Translations under genes and position numbers: made by a program
Shown here: one piece after another, positions 1 through 9,306 of the stretch
Layout: every line of letters starts with the position of its first letter
How positions within the stretch are numbered: position 1 is the first letter of the stretch
DNA from: Streptomyces durocortorensis
Lineage (GTDB): Bacteria; Actinomycetota; Actinomycetes; Streptomycetales; Streptomycetaceae
Direction of reading: 5' to 3'
DNA: 34,726 nt
Assembly: GCF_016901035.1 (NCBI RefSeq)
Contig: NZ_JAFEUF010000054.1
Span: 1-34,726, forward strand
The notes under the pieces: model-generated
Database searches by the model: none
Seen by the model: only the letters and a program-made list of their open reading frames with translations
What the model was told of the DNA's origin: nothing

Positions 1-13
1 GGGAGAGAAGCAG

Positions 14-76
14 ATGTCCGTATCGGACGAGACCACCACCGTGAGCGACGGCATCCTCCTGTCCGACGCCGCCGCC
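14..76 (+). pseudogene. erpA: 5' remnant of an ErpA/HesB-type Fe-S carrier gene
   Basis: The ATG at 14 follows a GGGAG ribosome site. The first 21 codons (MSVSDETTTVSDGILL...) read like the N-terminus of the streptomycete iron-sulfur insertion protein ErpA/HesB, as I remember that family. After codon 21 the frame continues as low-complexity Arg/Ala sequence, out of register with the family, and stops at 220 inside the opposite-strand gene. An intact protein would be about 118 aa with a conserved Cys...CxC core; none of this is present. Either roughly 300 bp were deleted or the assembly joins wrongly here. The N-terminal match is good; the cause of the break is unknown. Confidence 0.6.
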
Positions 77-116
77 GTATGTATTGCCCGCCGCCGTGCG
101 CAGGCCGCCGTCCGCG

Positions 117-1559
117 TCAGCCGCGCGGCACCGCGCCGCCCGAGGCCGCGTCGATCACCGTGCGGTCGCCCAGCGGCTTCTCCAGCGTCACCGTCCGGGT
201 CAGCTCCTTGGCGATCATGATGCAGGCCTTCTTCTCCTCCTGCGGCTTCTCCGTCACCGTGATCCGCACCTGGCCCGCGCTCTCCTTCGCGTTCGCCGTG
301 TACGTACTGCACACGCCGCCCCAGAACGTCACTTCAAGGGTCCGCCCGTCCGCCCCGTACGAGGTCACCTTCCGGTCCCCGGAGGGCGTCGTCGGCGCGT
401 CCGGCTTCTCGATGAACTTCGGGTCCACCGCGACCTGCGTGACCGTGTTCTCCGGGCCGCCCGGCGCCTGGCGGACCGTGAAGAGCCAGGACGGCACCAG
501 GGTCTGCCGGCCGTCCACGTAGTGCAGCGCGAGACCGAACACCGCGTCCTCGACCGTCTGCGTCACCGGCGCCCGCTTGCCGTTCGACGGCACGCACTGC
601 GGGTCGGAGGGGGACTTCTGCTCACCCTCCAGCGGTACGGGAGTGGCGCAGCCGCCGATGTCCCGGTCCGCGTCGCCCTTGCCCCTGCTCGCCTCGTTCA
701 GCTGCTTCAGCGCCTCGTCCGCGCCGACCGCCGGGTAGACGGCACCCTTCTCCAGCGCCTTCAGATGCCCGCTGCCGCCGGTCACCTTGCCGTCCGGGCC
801 CACCTGGACACCGGTCGACCAGCCGTACGTCGGGAGCCCGTCGATCTTCGGGTCGGCGTTCACCACGCGGGCGTCGCCCATCAACTGGCCCGCGTTCAGC
901 GCCGCGTCGTCCTGGCCGGCCGCCTTGAGCACCGGGGCCGCGGCCGCCTTCGCCGCCTTCTCGCTCACCGGGTCGCCGCCGGACCCCAGCGCGTCGTTGG
1001 CGCACATCTTCCCCGGCTCGCAGGGCTTGGACGGGGTCGTGCGGGCGAACGTCCAGGTGCCCGGGGCCTGCTTCGTCACCTTCAGGAGCGCGCCGGGGCC
1101 GTCGTCGTCGCCGACCACCCAGGACGTGCCCTCGGTGCGCGGCGAGCCCGGGATGCCCAGCGCCTTCGCCAGCCGGGCGACCTCGGCCGACGCGACCGCG
1201 CCCTTCGCCTCGTGGACCGCCGCCTCGTCCGGGCCGTCCGGGAGTTCGCCCGCGGCCCGGTAGACCACGGGCGGGCCGCCCGGATCCGGTTCGCCGGGGG
1301 CGATGCCCGGGGGAGCGGAGTCCGAGGCCGAGGACGGGGAGTCCGGGCCGTCCGCCGAGGCGTCCAGGGCCAGCAGGGGGGCCGACTTCTTCGCCGCCGT
1401 ACCGCTGTCCGCCGCGCCGCCGTCGCCCGAGGCGGTCGAGGCCCAGTACGCCCCGCCGCCCCCGGCCAGCAGCACGGCCGCGGCCACCGAGGCCACCGCG
1501 AGCGGCGGACGCCGCCGCCGGGGGCCGGTCACGTCGTTGTCGGGTCGCTCGGTGCTCAC
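117..1559 (-). CDS. Membrane-anchored secreted hypothetical protein
   Basis: 480-aa protein of unrecognised family. I chose the GTG at 1559 because GAAGGAG lies just upstream, whereas the longer frame to 1685 adds an implausible Arg/Pro-rich extension. Residues 1-19 are polar with an RRRR stretch, residues 20-40 form one hydrophobic helix rich in Ala/Val/Gly, and about 440 residues follow outside: a Gly/Ala/Pro/Ser linker and then a large soluble domain. The topology resembles a signal-anchor protein with an extracytoplasmic domain. There are a few Cys in the domain, compatible with disulfides. It runs toward the broken erpA remnant. No function can be assigned. Confidence 0.75.
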   Translation of the reverse strand: MSTERPDNDVTGPRRRRPPLAVASVAAAVLLAGGGGAYWASTASGDGGAADSGTAAKKSAPLLALDASADGPDSPSSASDSAPPGIAPGEPDPGGPPVVYRAAGELPDGPDEAAVHEAKGAVASAEVARLAKALGIPGSPRTEGTSWVVGDDDGPGALLKVTKQAPGTWTFARTTPSKPCEPGKMCANDALGSGGDPVSEKAAKAAAAPVLKAAGQDDAALNAGQLMGDARVVNADPKIDGLPTYGWSTGVQVGPDGKVTGGSGHLKALEKGAVYPAVGADEALKQLNEASRGKGDADRDIGGCATPVPLEGEQKSPSDPQCVPSNGKRAPVTQTVEDAVFGLALHYVDGRQTLVPSWLFTVRQAPGGPENTVTQVAVDPKFIEKPDAPTTPSGDRKVTSYGADGRTLEVTFWGGVCSTYTANAKESAGQVRITVTEKPQEEKKACIMIAKELTRTVTLEKPLGDRTVIDAASGGAVPRG

Positions 1560-1757
1560 CGGATCGCTCCTTCGACTGCGTCGCCGTCGCGGTGTCTGCC
1601 GCGTGTCCCCGGGGCGGGGACACCGGTGGGACGGAACGGAGGAGCGTGCGGTTCCACCGGGCGGGGGAGTCCTGGACCCCGGCACCGTACGGTTCGGGCC
1701 GGAACGCGCGCGAGAAGGGCCGAAAGACGGCGTCGGCCGGCCCGGCCCCGCGGGTTC

Positions 1758-1955
1758 TCAGTCGCCGTACTCGGACATCGCGTCGATCAGCCGCGCCGAC
1801 GAGGGCGGGATCCGCACCCCGCTGATCAGGGACGGCTTCACCGGTGCCGGGGCGCTCTTCACCGACGCCGTCCAGTGCGGCGCCATCCGCGCGCAGTCAC
1901 CGCGCAGTGCGGCCAGGCTCAATTCCGACTCGGGCAATGCGGTGTGCTTCGACAT
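1758..1955 (-). CDS. Small hypothetical protein, 65 aa
   Basis: The ATG at 1955 starts a 65-residue protein (MSKHTALPESELSLAALRG...) with no transmembrane segment or metal motif. On the coding strand TACGGT lies at 1967-1962, six bases before the ATG, with no Shine-Dalgarno sequence between, so a leaderless transcript is plausible. It lies upstream of the membrane-anchored hypothetical gene on the same strand, about 200 bp away, and divergent from adoK. Codon use is typical of the neighbourhood. I do not recognise the family. Confidence 0.5.
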   Translation of the reverse strand: MSKHTALPESELSLAALRGDCARMAPHWTASVKSAPAPVKPSLISGVRIPPSSARLIDAMSEYGD

Positions 1956-2111
1956 ATCCGCACCGTAACCACGGTCGCACTCAGGTAGAAAGCCCTACTA
2001 TCGGGTAGTTTTCCCTTTTCCTAGAGATCGGGCCACCCGGTAGCGTGAACTGTCACGTCGTCCCGGAGGGCGCACTCGCGGCCCTTCGCCTTCCGCAGGA
2101 GCAGTCTCCCC

Positions 2112-3086
2112 GTGCGTATTGCAGTCACCGGCTCGATCGCCACCGACCACCTCATGACCTTCCCCGGCCGCTTCGCCGACCAGCTGGTCGCGGATCAGCT
2201 GCACACGGTCTCCCTCTCCTTCCTGGTCGACAACCTCGATGTGCGCCGGGGCGGTGTCGCCGCCAACATCTGCTTCGGGATGGGGCTGCTCGGCACCGCG
2301 CCGATCCTCGTGGGCGCCGCGGGATCCGACTTCGACGAGTACCGCGCCTGGCTCGACCGGCACGGCGTCGAGACCGGTTCGGTCCGTATCTCCGAGGTTC
2401 TGCACACCGCCCGCTTCGTCTGCACCACCGACGCCGACCACAACCAGATCGGCTCCTTCTACACGGGCGCGATGAGCGAGGCCCGCCTCATCGAGCTGAA
2501 GAACGTCGCCGACCGCGTCGGCGGCCTCGACCTCGTCTCCATCGGGGCCGACGACCCCGAGGCGATGCTCCGCCACACCGAGGAGTGCCGCTCCCGGAAC
2601 ATCCCGTTCGCCGCGGACTTCTCGCAGCAGATCGCGCGGATGGACGGCGACGAGATCCGCATCCTCCTCGACGGCGCCACCTACCTCTTCTCCAACGAGT
2701 ACGAGAAGGGGCTCATCGAGTCCAAGACCGGCTGGAGCGACGAGGAGATCCTCTCCAAGGTCGGCCACCGCGTCACCACCCTCGGCGCCCGCGGTGTCCG
2801 GATCGAGCGGGTCGGCGAGCCGGTCATCGAGGTCGGCTGCCCCGAGGAGGAGAGCAAGGCCGACCCGACCGGCGTCGGCGACGCCTTCCGGGCCGGTTTC
2901 CTCTCGGGCCTCGCCTGGGGCGTCGGCCTGGAGCGCGCCGCCCAGGTCGGCTGCATGCTCGCCACCCTGGTCATCGAGACGGTCGGCACCCAGGAGTACA
3001 CCCTGCGCCGCACCCACTTCATGGACCGCTTCACCAAGGCGTACGGTCACGAGGCCGCCGCCGAGGTCCAGCAGCACCTGGCGTGA
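2112..3086 (+). CDS. adoK: Adenosine kinase-type PfkB-family carbohydrate kinase
   Basis: 324 aa, GTG start with AGGAG upstream. It phosphorylates a ribosyl substrate, most likely adenosine to AMP in purine salvage (EC 2.7.1.20). The PfkB signature DPTGVGD is at residues 251-257 with Asp257 as catalytic base, followed by AFRAGF (anion hole). The N-terminal half carries the Gly-Gly substrate-site motif (RRGGVAANI, about 46-53). The N-terminus (MRIAVTGSIATDHLM...) and the overall pattern closely match mycobacterial adenosine kinase as I recall it, rather than ribokinase or fructokinase. It is a cytosolic, single-gene unit, convergent with the cysteine desulfurase gene. Annotation simply as 'carbohydrate kinase' would be the cautious alternative. 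Confidence 0.85.
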   Translation: MRIAVTGSIATDHLMTFPGRFADQLVADQLHTVSLSFLVDNLDVRRGGVAANICFGMGLLGTAPILVGAAGSDFDEYRAWLDRHGVETGSVRISEVLHTARFVCTTDADHNQIGSFYTGAMSEARLIELKNVADRVGGLDLVSIGADDPEAMLRHTEECRSRNIPFAADFSQQIARMDGDEIRILLDGATYLFSNEYEKGLIESKTGWSDEEILSKVGHRVTTLGARGVRIERVGEPVIEVGCPEEESKADPTGVGDAFRAGFLSGLAWGVGLERAAQVGCMLATLVIETVGTQEYTLRRTHFMDRFTKAYGHEAAAEVQQHLA

Positions 3087-3101
3087 ACCGCACCCTCTGA
3101 C

Positions 3102-4484
3102 TCAGCCGAGCCGGCGGACCACATAGGCCGAACCGCGGTCCGCCGGCTCCTCGCCCACGTACTCCTGACCGCGCATCTCGCACCAGGCCGGGATGTCCAG
3201 CCGCGCCGCCTCGTCGTCGGCGAGCACCGTCACCGTGGCGCCCACCGCTACCTCTCCGATCACCTTTGCGAGTTCGATCACCGGGATCGGGCAGCGGCGG
3301 CCCAGCGCGTCGACCACGAGGGACGCGGCGGGCCCGGGGGAGACGGGGGCCGAGACCGGGGCCCCGAGCCGCTCCCGCACCTCCGCGACCACCCCGGGCA
3401 GCACCTCCAGGAAGCGGTCCACGTCCGCCCCGGCCGTCCCCGGCGGCAGCGACACCCGGACGTTTCCCTCCGAGAGCACCCCCATCGCCTTGAGCACATG
3501 GCTCGGAGTGAGAGTGCTGCTCGTGCAGGACGAGCCGGACGATACGGAGAACTCCCTCCGGTCCAGCTCGTGCAGCAGGGTCTCCCCGTCGACATAGAGA
3601 CAGGAGAAGGTGACCAGATGCGGCAGCCGCCGCACCGGATCGCCCACCACCTCCACATCGGGCACCCGCTCGGCCACCACGGTCCGGATCCGGTCCACCA
3701 GGGCCCGCAGCCGTAGCTCCTCCGCCGCGGCCCCGTCCCGTACCGCGCGCAGCGAGGCCGCCGCCGCCACGATCGCCGGCAGGTTCTCGAACCCCGCCGC
3801 CCGCCCCGACTCCCGCTCCCCGGCCGGGCCCTGGGGCGAGAAGCGCGTCCCCTTGCGCACGGCGAGCAGCCCGACCCCGGCCGGGCCGCCCCACTTGTGC
3901 GCGCTCGCCGTCAGCAACGACCAGCCCGCCGGGACCGGGCCCCAGCCGAGCGACTGGGCCGCGTCCACGAGCAGCGGCACCCCGGCCTCCGCGCAGAGCG
4001 CGGCCACCTCGGCCACCGGCTGCTCGGTGCCCACCTCGTGGTTGGCCGACTGGAGGCAGGCCAGCGCGGTGTCCGCCCGCAGCGCCGCGCCGTACGCCGC
4101 CGGATCCACTGCCCCGAAGCGGTCCACCGGCACCTCGGTGAACGAACCGCCCGCCGCCTCGTGGGCCGCCGCCGAATGGAGCACCGACGAGTGTTCGACC
4201 GCCGAGAGGGCCAGATGGCGGCCGACACGCCGACGCCCCGAAAGAGCCCCGGCAATTCCCGCGTGCACCGCCGTCGTCCCGGACGAGGTGAAGACCAGCT
4301 CGTCGGGGCGGCACCCGACGGCCTCCGCGGCGGCCTCCCGGGCCGCGTCCAGGAGCAGCCTGGCCCGCCGTCCCTCCCGGTACAGCCTGGCTGGATCGGC
4401 CCAGCCCTCGTCGAGCGCGGCAAGCAGCGCCTGGCGTGCGACGGGGTGCAGGGGGGCGGCGGAGGCGGCGTCGAAGTAGGGCAC
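3102..4484 (-). CDS. Cysteine desulfurase fused to a TusA-like sulfurtransferase domain
   Basis: 460-aa cytosolic PLP enzyme. Residues 1-375 are a class V aminotransferase/IscS-NifS fold: SSGTTAVHAG (68-76) binds the cofactor phosphate, the HE pair is at 149-150, SAHKWGG carries Schiff-base Lys197, and the active-site loop SSGSSCTSS carries Cys320, the expected persulfide residue. After a Pro/Ala linker (about 376-388), residues 389-460 form a TusA/SirA-like domain whose motif RRCPIPVIELAK places the acceptor Cys at 398. The fusion suggests that sulfur is passed from Cys320 to Cys398 within one chain, for tRNA thiolation, Mo-cofactor or Fe-S use. The GTG start has TAGCGT six bases upstream and no ribosome site, suggesting a leaderless mRNA. 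Divergent from ctaC. Confidence 0.9.
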   Translation of the reverse strand: MPYFDAASAAPLHPVARQALLAALDEGWADPARLYREGRRARLLLDAAREAAAEAVGCRPDELVFTSSGTTAVHAGIAGALSGRRRVGRHLALSAVEHSSVLHSAAAHEAAGGSFTEVPVDRFGAVDPAAYGAALRADTALACLQSANHEVGTEQPVAEVAALCAEAGVPLLVDAAQSLGWGPVPAGWSLLTASAHKWGGPAGVGLLAVRKGTRFSPQGPAGERESGRAAGFENLPAIVAAAASLRAVRDGAAAEELRLRALVDRIRTVVAERVPDVEVVGDPVRRLPHLVTFSCLYVDGETLLHELDRREFSVSSGSSCTSSTLTPSHVLKAMGVLSEGNVRVSLPPGTAGADVDRFLEVLPGVVAEVRERLGAPVSAPVSPGPAASLVVDALGRRCPIPVIELAKVIGEVAVGATVTVLADDEAARLDIPAWCEMRGQEYVGEEPADRGSAYVVRRLG

Positions 4485-4757
4485 CCCGCCACGCTAGCCC
4501 GCACCCGGCCCCACCTCGCCGGGGGCCGCTCCCGGCGGACGGGCGAGGGGGCGTCAGATGAGGGCCGGAGGCGCGCATTCCACCCCAAGGGGGTGTCGGG
4601 CGGCGCGTTGGGCACCCTCCCCGCGCGACCCCAAATAGCGTCCAGTAGGGTTTGGTCCGCATAAACATCCAAACCCCTGCCCGCGTCAGGGCCGGCGACC
4701 GACCAGAGACATACGGGCGCGCCGACCGTGCGGGCGAGACTCTCGGGAAGGCGCTAC

Positions 4758-5726
4758 GTGAGTCCCAACGGCTCCGACCGCTCGTCGCGGCGCCCGATGC
4801 GGCGGAAGCTGCCGCAGGTGCTGACTGCGGGCCTGGTCCTGGCGACGGCCTCCGGTTGTTCATACAACTGGGAGGATTTTCCCCGCCTCGGTATGCCCAC
4901 CCCGGTAACGGAAGAGGCCCCTCGGATCCTCTCCCTCTGGCAAGGCTCGTGGGCGGCAGCGCTCGTCACGGGTGTCCTTGTCTGGGGGCTGATCCTCTGG
5001 AGCGTCTTCTTCCACCGGCGTAGCCGGACCAAGGTGGAGGTACCTCCGCAGACCAGGTACAACATGCCCATCGAGGCGTTGTACACAGTGGTTCCCCTCA
5101 TCATCGTCTCGGTGCTCTTCTACTTCACCGCGCGTGATGAGTCGAAGCTCCTCGAACTCTCCGACAAGCCCGCCCACACCATCAACGTGGTCGGCTTCCA
5201 GTGGAGCTGGGGCTTCAACTACATCGAGAAGGTGGATGGCCAGCCCGCAGCGGGCCCCGAGGTCCCCAAGGAGCTCAACGCCATCCCCGACAAGTTCCAG
5301 AAGGACTTCCCCGAGGGCGCCGGCGGCGTCTACGACGTGGGCATCCCCGGAACGCGCAACCCGCAGAACGGCAACCCGGGTCCGACCCTGTGGCTGCCGA
5401 AGGGCGAGAAGGTCCGCTTCGTCCTCACTTCGCGTGACGTCATCCACTCCTTCTGGGTGGTGCCGTTCCTCATGAAGCAGGACGTCATCCCGGGCCACAC
5501 CAACGTGTTCGAGGTGACCCCCAACCGCGAGGGCACCTTCATGGGCAAGTGTGCCGAGCTCTGCGGCGTCGACCACTCCCGGATGCTCTTCAACGTCAAG
5601 GTCGTCTCCCCGGAGCGTTACCAGCAGCACCTCAAGGAGCTGGCTGAGAAGGGCCAGACGGGCTACGTGCCGGCAGGGATCGCGCAGACGGACCCGGCCA
5701 GGAATGCGGAGAAGAACCAACTGTGA
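4758..5726 (+). CDS. ctaC: Cytochrome c oxidase subunit II (lipoprotein)
   Basis: 322 aa; GTG start chosen because GGGAAGG lies seven bases upstream. It accepts electrons from the bc complex into the CuA centre of the aa3 oxidase. It has an N-terminal export signal ending in the lipobox ASGC (lipid Cys34), two membrane helices (about 66-83 and 107-124) and an extracytoplasmic cupredoxin domain. CuA ligands are visible: His230 (VIHSFW), Cys265, Glu267, Cys269, His273 and Met276 in [12 protein letters not shown]. An insertion of about 50 residues rich in Gly/Pro/Asn sits between the second helix and the CuA loop, as in other actinobacteria. First gene of ctaCDF; its stop overlaps the ctaD start (GTGA). 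A -10-like TAGGGT is at 4646-4651, about 100 nt upstream. Confidence 0.95.
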   Translation: MSPNGSDRSSRRPMRRKLPQVLTAGLVLATASGCSYNWEDFPRLGMPTPVTEEAPRILSLWQGSWAAALVTGVLVWGLILWSVFFHRRSRTKVEVPPQTRYNMPIEALYTVVPLIIVSVLFYFTARDESKLLELSDKPAHTINVVGFQWSWGFNYIEKVDGQPAAGPEVPKELNAIPDKFQKDFPEGAGGVYDVGIPGTRNPQNGNPGPTLWLPKGEKVRFVLTSRDVIHSFWVVPFLMKQDVIPGHTNVFEVTPNREGTFMGKCAELCGVDHSRMLFNVKVVSPERYQQHLKELAEKGQTGYVPAGIAQTDPARNAEKNQL

Positions 5727-7459
5727 GCATCCTCAACGAACCTCAGGGTGCCGCTCCGGCAGACGACTCGTACGAGGACGAACTGCCCGTGCGGCGCAAG
5801 CAGCCGGGAAGCATCGTTGTGTCGTGGCTGACCACCACCGACCACAAGACGATCGGTACGCTCTACCTGGTCACGTCGTTCCTGTTCTTCTGCATCGGCG
5901 GACTCATGGCGCTCTTCATGCGCGCCGAGCTGGCCCGTCCGGGTACGCAGATCATGTCGAACGAGCAGTTCAACCAGGCGTTCACGATGCACGGCACGAT
6001 CATGCTGCTGATGTTCGCGACGCCGCTGTTCGCCGGATTCGCGAACTGGATCATGCCGCTGCAGATCGGCGCGCCCGACGTGGCGTTCCCGCGGCTGAAC
6101 ATGTTCGCGTACTGGCTGTACCTCTTCGGCTCGCTCATCGCGGTGGCCGGCTTCCTCACCCCGCAGGGCGCGGCCGACTTCGGCTGGTTCGCCTACTCCC
6201 CGCTCTCGGACGCGGTCCGTTCGCCGGGCATCGGCGCCGACATGTGGATCATGGGTCTGGCCTTCTCCGGCTTCGGCACGATCCTCGGCTCGGTCAACTT
6301 CATCACCACGATCATCTGCATGCGCGCCCCCGGCATGACGATGTTCCGGATGCCGATCTTCACCTGGAACGTCCTGCTGACCGGTGTCCTGGTCCTGCTG
6401 GCCTTCCCGGTCCTCGCCGCCGCGCTCTTCGCGCTGGAGGCCGACCGTAAATTCGGCGCGCATGTCTTCGACGCGGCCAATGGCGGCGCATTGCTCTGGC
6501 AACACCTCTTCTGGTTCTTCGGCCATCCAGAGGTGTACATCATCGCGCTACCATTCTTCGGAATTATTTCCGAGGTCATCCCGGTATTCAGCCGCAAGCC
6601 GATGTTCGGTTACATCGGTCTGATCGCGGCGACCATCTCCATCGCGGGTCTGTCCGTGACGGTATGGGCGCACCACATGTACGTCACGGGCGGTGTGCTG
6701 TTGCCGTTCTTCTCGTTCATGACCTTCCTCATCGCCGTGCCGACGGGTGTGAAGTTCTTCAACTGGATCGGCACGATGTGGAAGGGGTCGTTGTCCTTCG
6801 AGACACCGATGCTCTGGGCCATCGGCTTTCTGATCACCTTCACCTTCGGTGGTCTGACCGGCGTCATCCTCGCCTCGCCGCCGATGGACTTCCACGTGTC
6901 CGACTCGTACTTCGTCGTCGCGCACTTCCACTACGTCGTCTTCGGCACCGTGGTCTTCGCGATGTTCTCCGGATTCCACTTCTGGTGGCCGAAGTTCACC
7001 GGCAAGATGCTGGACGAGCGGCTCGGCAAGATCACGTTCTGGACGCTGTTCATCGGCTTCCACGGCACGTTCCTGGTGCAGCACTGGCTGGGTGCCGAGG
7101 GCATGCCGCGTCGTTACGCGGACTATCTCGACGCCGACGGCTTCACCGCGCTGAACACGATCTCGACGATCTCCTCGTTCCTGCTCGGCCTGTCGATGCT
7201 CCCGTTCTTCTACAACGTCTGGAAGACCGCGAAGTACGGCAAGAAGATCGAGGTCGACGACCCGTGGGGCTACGGCCGTTCGCTGGAGTGGGCGACCTCC
7301 TGCCCGCCGCCGCGGCACAACTTCCTCACCCTGCCGCGGATCCGTTCCGAATCCCCGGCGTTCGACCTGCACCACCCGGAGATCACCGCGCTGGAGCAGC
7401 TCGGCCATGACTCCGAGTCGGACAAGGCCCTCGCCGGCGGCAAGGAGGCAGGCAAGTGA
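5723..7459 (+). CDS. ctaD: Cytochrome c oxidase subunit I
   Basis: 578-aa catalytic subunit of the aa3-type terminal oxidase, which reduces O2 to water and pumps protons. Twelve or so membrane helices. Haem and copper ligands match the canonical pattern: His90 (TMHG) and His403 for haem a, His401 (VAHFHYV) for haem a3, and His268 with Tyr272 in GHPEVY plus His317/His318 for CuB. Glu270 in the same motif is the expected proton-gating glutamate. The GTG start overlaps the ctaC stop by four bases, so translation is probably coupled. A soluble tail of about 80 residues ends in a charged stretch. Confidence 0.97.
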   Translation: MSILNEPQGAAPADDSYEDELPVRRKQPGSIVVSWLTTTDHKTIGTLYLVTSFLFFCIGGLMALFMRAELARPGTQIMSNEQFNQAFTMHGTIMLLMFATPLFAGFANWIMPLQIGAPDVAFPRLNMFAYWLYLFGSLIAVAGFLTPQGAADFGWFAYSPLSDAVRSPGIGADMWIMGLAFSGFGTILGSVNFITTIICMRAPGMTMFRMPIFTWNVLLTGVLVLLAFPVLAAALFALEADRKFGAHVFDAANGGALLWQHLFWFFGHPEVYIIALPFFGIISEVIPVFSRKPMFGYIGLIAATISIAGLSVTVWAHHMYVTGGVLLPFFSFMTFLIAVPTGVKFFNWIGTMWKGSLSFETPMLWAIGFLITFTFGGLTGVILASPPMDFHVSDSYFVVAHFHYVVFGTVVFAMFSGFHFWWPKFTGKMLDERLGKITFWTLFIGFHGTFLVQHWLGAEGMPRRYADYLDADGFTALNTISTISSFLLGLSMLPFFYNVWKTAKYGKKIEVDDPWGYGRSLEWATSCPPPRHNFLTLPRIRSESPAFDLHHPEITALEQLGHDSESDKALAGGKEAGK

Positions 7460-7854
7460 AGATCCAGGGACAGATGTTCATCTGGCTGAGCGTCTTCATC
7501 CTCGCCATGGCCGTCGTGTACGGCGTGTGGTCCAAGGAGCCGGTCGGCACCACGGCCCTCTTCCTGGCCTTCGGGCTGTCCATCATGATCGGCTTCTACC
7601 TGGCCTTCACGGCCAACCGGGTCGACGCGATGGCCCAGGACAACAAGGAGGCGGACGTCGCCGACGAGGCGGGCGAGCTGGGGTTCTTCTCCCCGCACAG
7701 CTGGCAGCCGCTCTCCCTGGCGGTCGGCGGAGCCTTCGCCTTCATGGGCGTCGTCTTCGGCTGGTGGCTGCTCTACTTCTCCGCCCCCCTGCTCCTGATC
7801 GGCCTCTTCGGCTGGGTCTTCGAGTACTACCGGGGCGAGAACCGCACCCAGTGA
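7456..7854 (+). CDS. ctaF: Cytochrome c oxidase subunit IV (actinobacterial CtaF)
   Basis: 132-aa membrane protein with four hydrophobic segments (about 5-23, 30-50, 82-100 and 103-122) and a charged loop between the second and third. It is the small subunit peculiar to actinobacterial aa3 oxidases and stabilises the bc1-aa3 supercomplex in this phylum. The start overlaps the ctaD stop (GTGA). It is the last gene of ctaCDF and is followed by a terminator hairpin at 7904-7936. Confidence 0.93.
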   Translation: MKIQGQMFIWLSVFILAMAVVYGVWSKEPVGTTALFLAFGLSIMIGFYLAFTANRVDAMAQDNKEADVADEAGELGFFSPHSWQPLSLAVGGAFAFMGVVFGWWLLYFSAPLLLIGLFGWVFEYYRGENRTQ

Positions 7855-7903
7855 CACCGCACCCCGTGCCACCGCGCAGGCGGTGACACGCGCTACACCA
7901 CGG

Positions 7904-7936
7904 AAGGCCCGTATCGCCGCAAGCGACGCGGGCCTT
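7904..7936 (+). terminator. Terminator of the ctaCDF operon
   Basis: AAGGCCCG (7904-7911) pairs with CGGGCCTT (7929-7936) around a 17-nt loop, followed by a T-containing stretch. It sits about 50 bp after the ctaF stop. Confidence 0.7.
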
Positions 7937-7964
7937 TCGCTCGTTTGCAGTCATTGAACGCGCT

Positions 7965-7989
7965 GGAACGGATGAACCTTCCTAGCGTG
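7965..7989 (+). promoter_or_regulatory. Candidate promoter giving a leaderless L,D-transpeptidase mRNA, possibly ECF-sigma type
   Basis: TAGCGT at 7983-7988 is a good streptomycete -10 element seven bases before the ATG at 7996, so transcription would start at about the A of ATG. No SigA-like -35 lies at the right distance. Instead GGAAC (7965-7969), then 16 bp, then CGTG (7986-7989) resembles a SigE-type ECF promoter, which would suit a cell-envelope gene. The pattern is seen; the sigma assignment is inference. Confidence 0.45.
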
Positions 7990-7995
7990 GACCGC

Positions 7996-9249
7996 ATGAA
8001 CCACACGCCGCGCATCCGCACCGTAGTGAGCTGCACCCTCCTGGTCGTGACCCTCGCAGCGGGTGCGACCGCCTGTGGCTCGCCCGACGGACACCCGCTC
8101 TCGACGAAGCCGTACGACGCGGGCGACCAGGTCTCCTTCAACGGCCCCTCCAAGAAGGAGAAGGCCGACCCCGACAAGCCCCTGGAAGTCACCGTCAAGG
8201 GTGACGACGGGCGCATCACCGACGTCACCGCCGTGGACACCGGCGGCCGCCACCTCGCGGGAGAGCTCTCCGCCGACGGAAGGCGCTGGCGCTCCACCGC
8301 CCCGCTCGCGGCCGGCACCGGATACACCGTCAGGGTCGCCACCGAGAACGGCGACGGCGCCCCAGGCCTCCGTACGCTCTCCTTCGACACCTCCTCGCCC
8401 AAGAAGCTGCTGAAGGTCGCCTTCGGCCCGGAGGCGGGCACCTACGGCGTCGGACAGCCCATCACGGCGGAACTCAGCGCTCCGATCACCGACAAGGCGT
8501 CCAGGGCCACCGTCGAGCGCGCCCTGAAGGTCCGCTCCACCCCGGCGGTCACCGGCTCCTGGTACTGGGTCGACGACAAGAAGCTGCACTTCCGCCCGAA
8601 GGAGTTCTGGCCCGCGAACGCGACCATCGAGGTCCGCTCCAACCTGGCCGGCATCAAGGTGACCAACGCGCTCTACGGAGCCGAGGCCAAGCCCCTGAAG
8701 CTCGCCACCGGCGACCGCATCGAGGCCGTCACCGACGCCGCGAACCACAGCCTGACGGTGTACCGCAACGGAGAAGTGATCAACACCATTCCGGTCACCA
8801 CCGGCAAGCCCGGCTTCTCCACCCGCAACGGGGTCAAGGTGGTGCTCGCCAAGGAGCAGTTCGTACGCATGCGCGGCGAGTCCATCGGCATCGCGGCCGG
8901 CTCCTCGGAGTCGTACGACCTGCCGGTCTACTGGGCCACCCGGGTGACGTGGAGCGGCGAGTACGTCCATGCCGCCCCCTGGTCCACCGGCTCCCAGGGC
9001 AACGCCAACGTCAGCCACGGCTGCACCGGCATGAGCACGAGCAACGCCGAATGGTTCTTCGACACCGTGCGCGAGGGCGACGTCGTCAAGGTCGTCGGCA
9101 GCGAGGGCGAGGACATGGACCCGTTCGGCAACGGGTTCGGCGACTGGAACCTCTCCTGGGAGAAGTGGCAGCAGGGCAGCGCCCTGAACGAAGGGGCGCC
9201 GGACAGCCCGCAGACGCTCCAGGCCGCTCGGCTACGCCCCCACGTCTGA
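7996..9249 (+). CDS. Lipoprotein L,D-transpeptidase with Ig-like domains
   Basis: 417 aa from the ATG at 7996. It makes 3-3 cross-links in peptidoglycan by transferring acyl groups between diaminopimelate residues, outside the membrane. It has a signal peptide with lipobox ATAC (lipid Cys27), two beta-rich Ig-like domains (about 60-260), and then the YkuD catalytic domain ending in NVSHGCTGMSTSNAEWF with His341 and nucleophile Cys343. A C-terminal tail of about 60 residues follows, as in mycobacterial LdtMt2/LppS-type enzymes. Upstream in-frame ATGs at 7945 and 7972 precede the -10 element and are unlikely starts. It lies between the two respiratory transcription units but is probably transcribed on its own. 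Confidence 0.92.
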   Translation: MNHTPRIRTVVSCTLLVVTLAAGATACGSPDGHPLSTKPYDAGDQVSFNGPSKKEKADPDKPLEVTVKGDDGRITDVTAVDTGGRHLAGELSADGRRWRSTAPLAAGTGYTVRVATENGDGAPGLRTLSFDTSSPKKLLKVAFGPEAGTYGVGQPITAELSAPITDKASRATVERALKVRSTPAVTGSWYWVDDKKLHFRPKEFWPANATIEVRSNLAGIKVTNALYGAEAKPLKLATGDRIEAVTDAANHSLTVYRNGEVINTIPVTTGKPGFSTRNGVKVVLAKEQFVRMRGESIGIAAGSSESYDLPVYWATRVTWSGEYVHAAPWSTGSQGNANVSHGCTGMSTSNAEWFFDTVREGDVVKVVGSEGEDMDPFGNGFGDWNLSWEKWQQGSALNEGAPDSPQTLQAARLRPHV

Positions 9250-9261
9250 CCCGGGCCGGGA

Positions 9262-9297
9262 GTGCCCCGCTGTACGGAACGACCCTCAGCGGGGCAC
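9262..9297. terminator. Bidirectional terminator between convergent genes
   Basis: Perfect 11-bp inverted repeat GTGCCCCGCTG (9262-9272) / CAGCGGGGCAC (9287-9297) with a 14-nt loop, between the L,D-transpeptidase stop and the stop of the opposing receiver-like gene. Confidence 0.75.
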
Positions 9298-9306
9298 AGG
9301 GGCCGC

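Noticed and set aside
84..1988. Very long plus-strand open frame (over 600 codons) opposite the membrane-anchored hypothetical gene
   Set aside because: Arg/Ala/Pro-rich translation with no domain pattern; an antisense frame of a high-GC gene, whose opposite strand has a good ribosome site and a signal anchor.
1995..2046. Inverted repeat CTAC-TATCGG-GTAG and TAGCGT upstream of adoK as a defined promoter/operator
   Set aside because: Only a 4-bp repeat and no matching -35; too weak to list as a feature.
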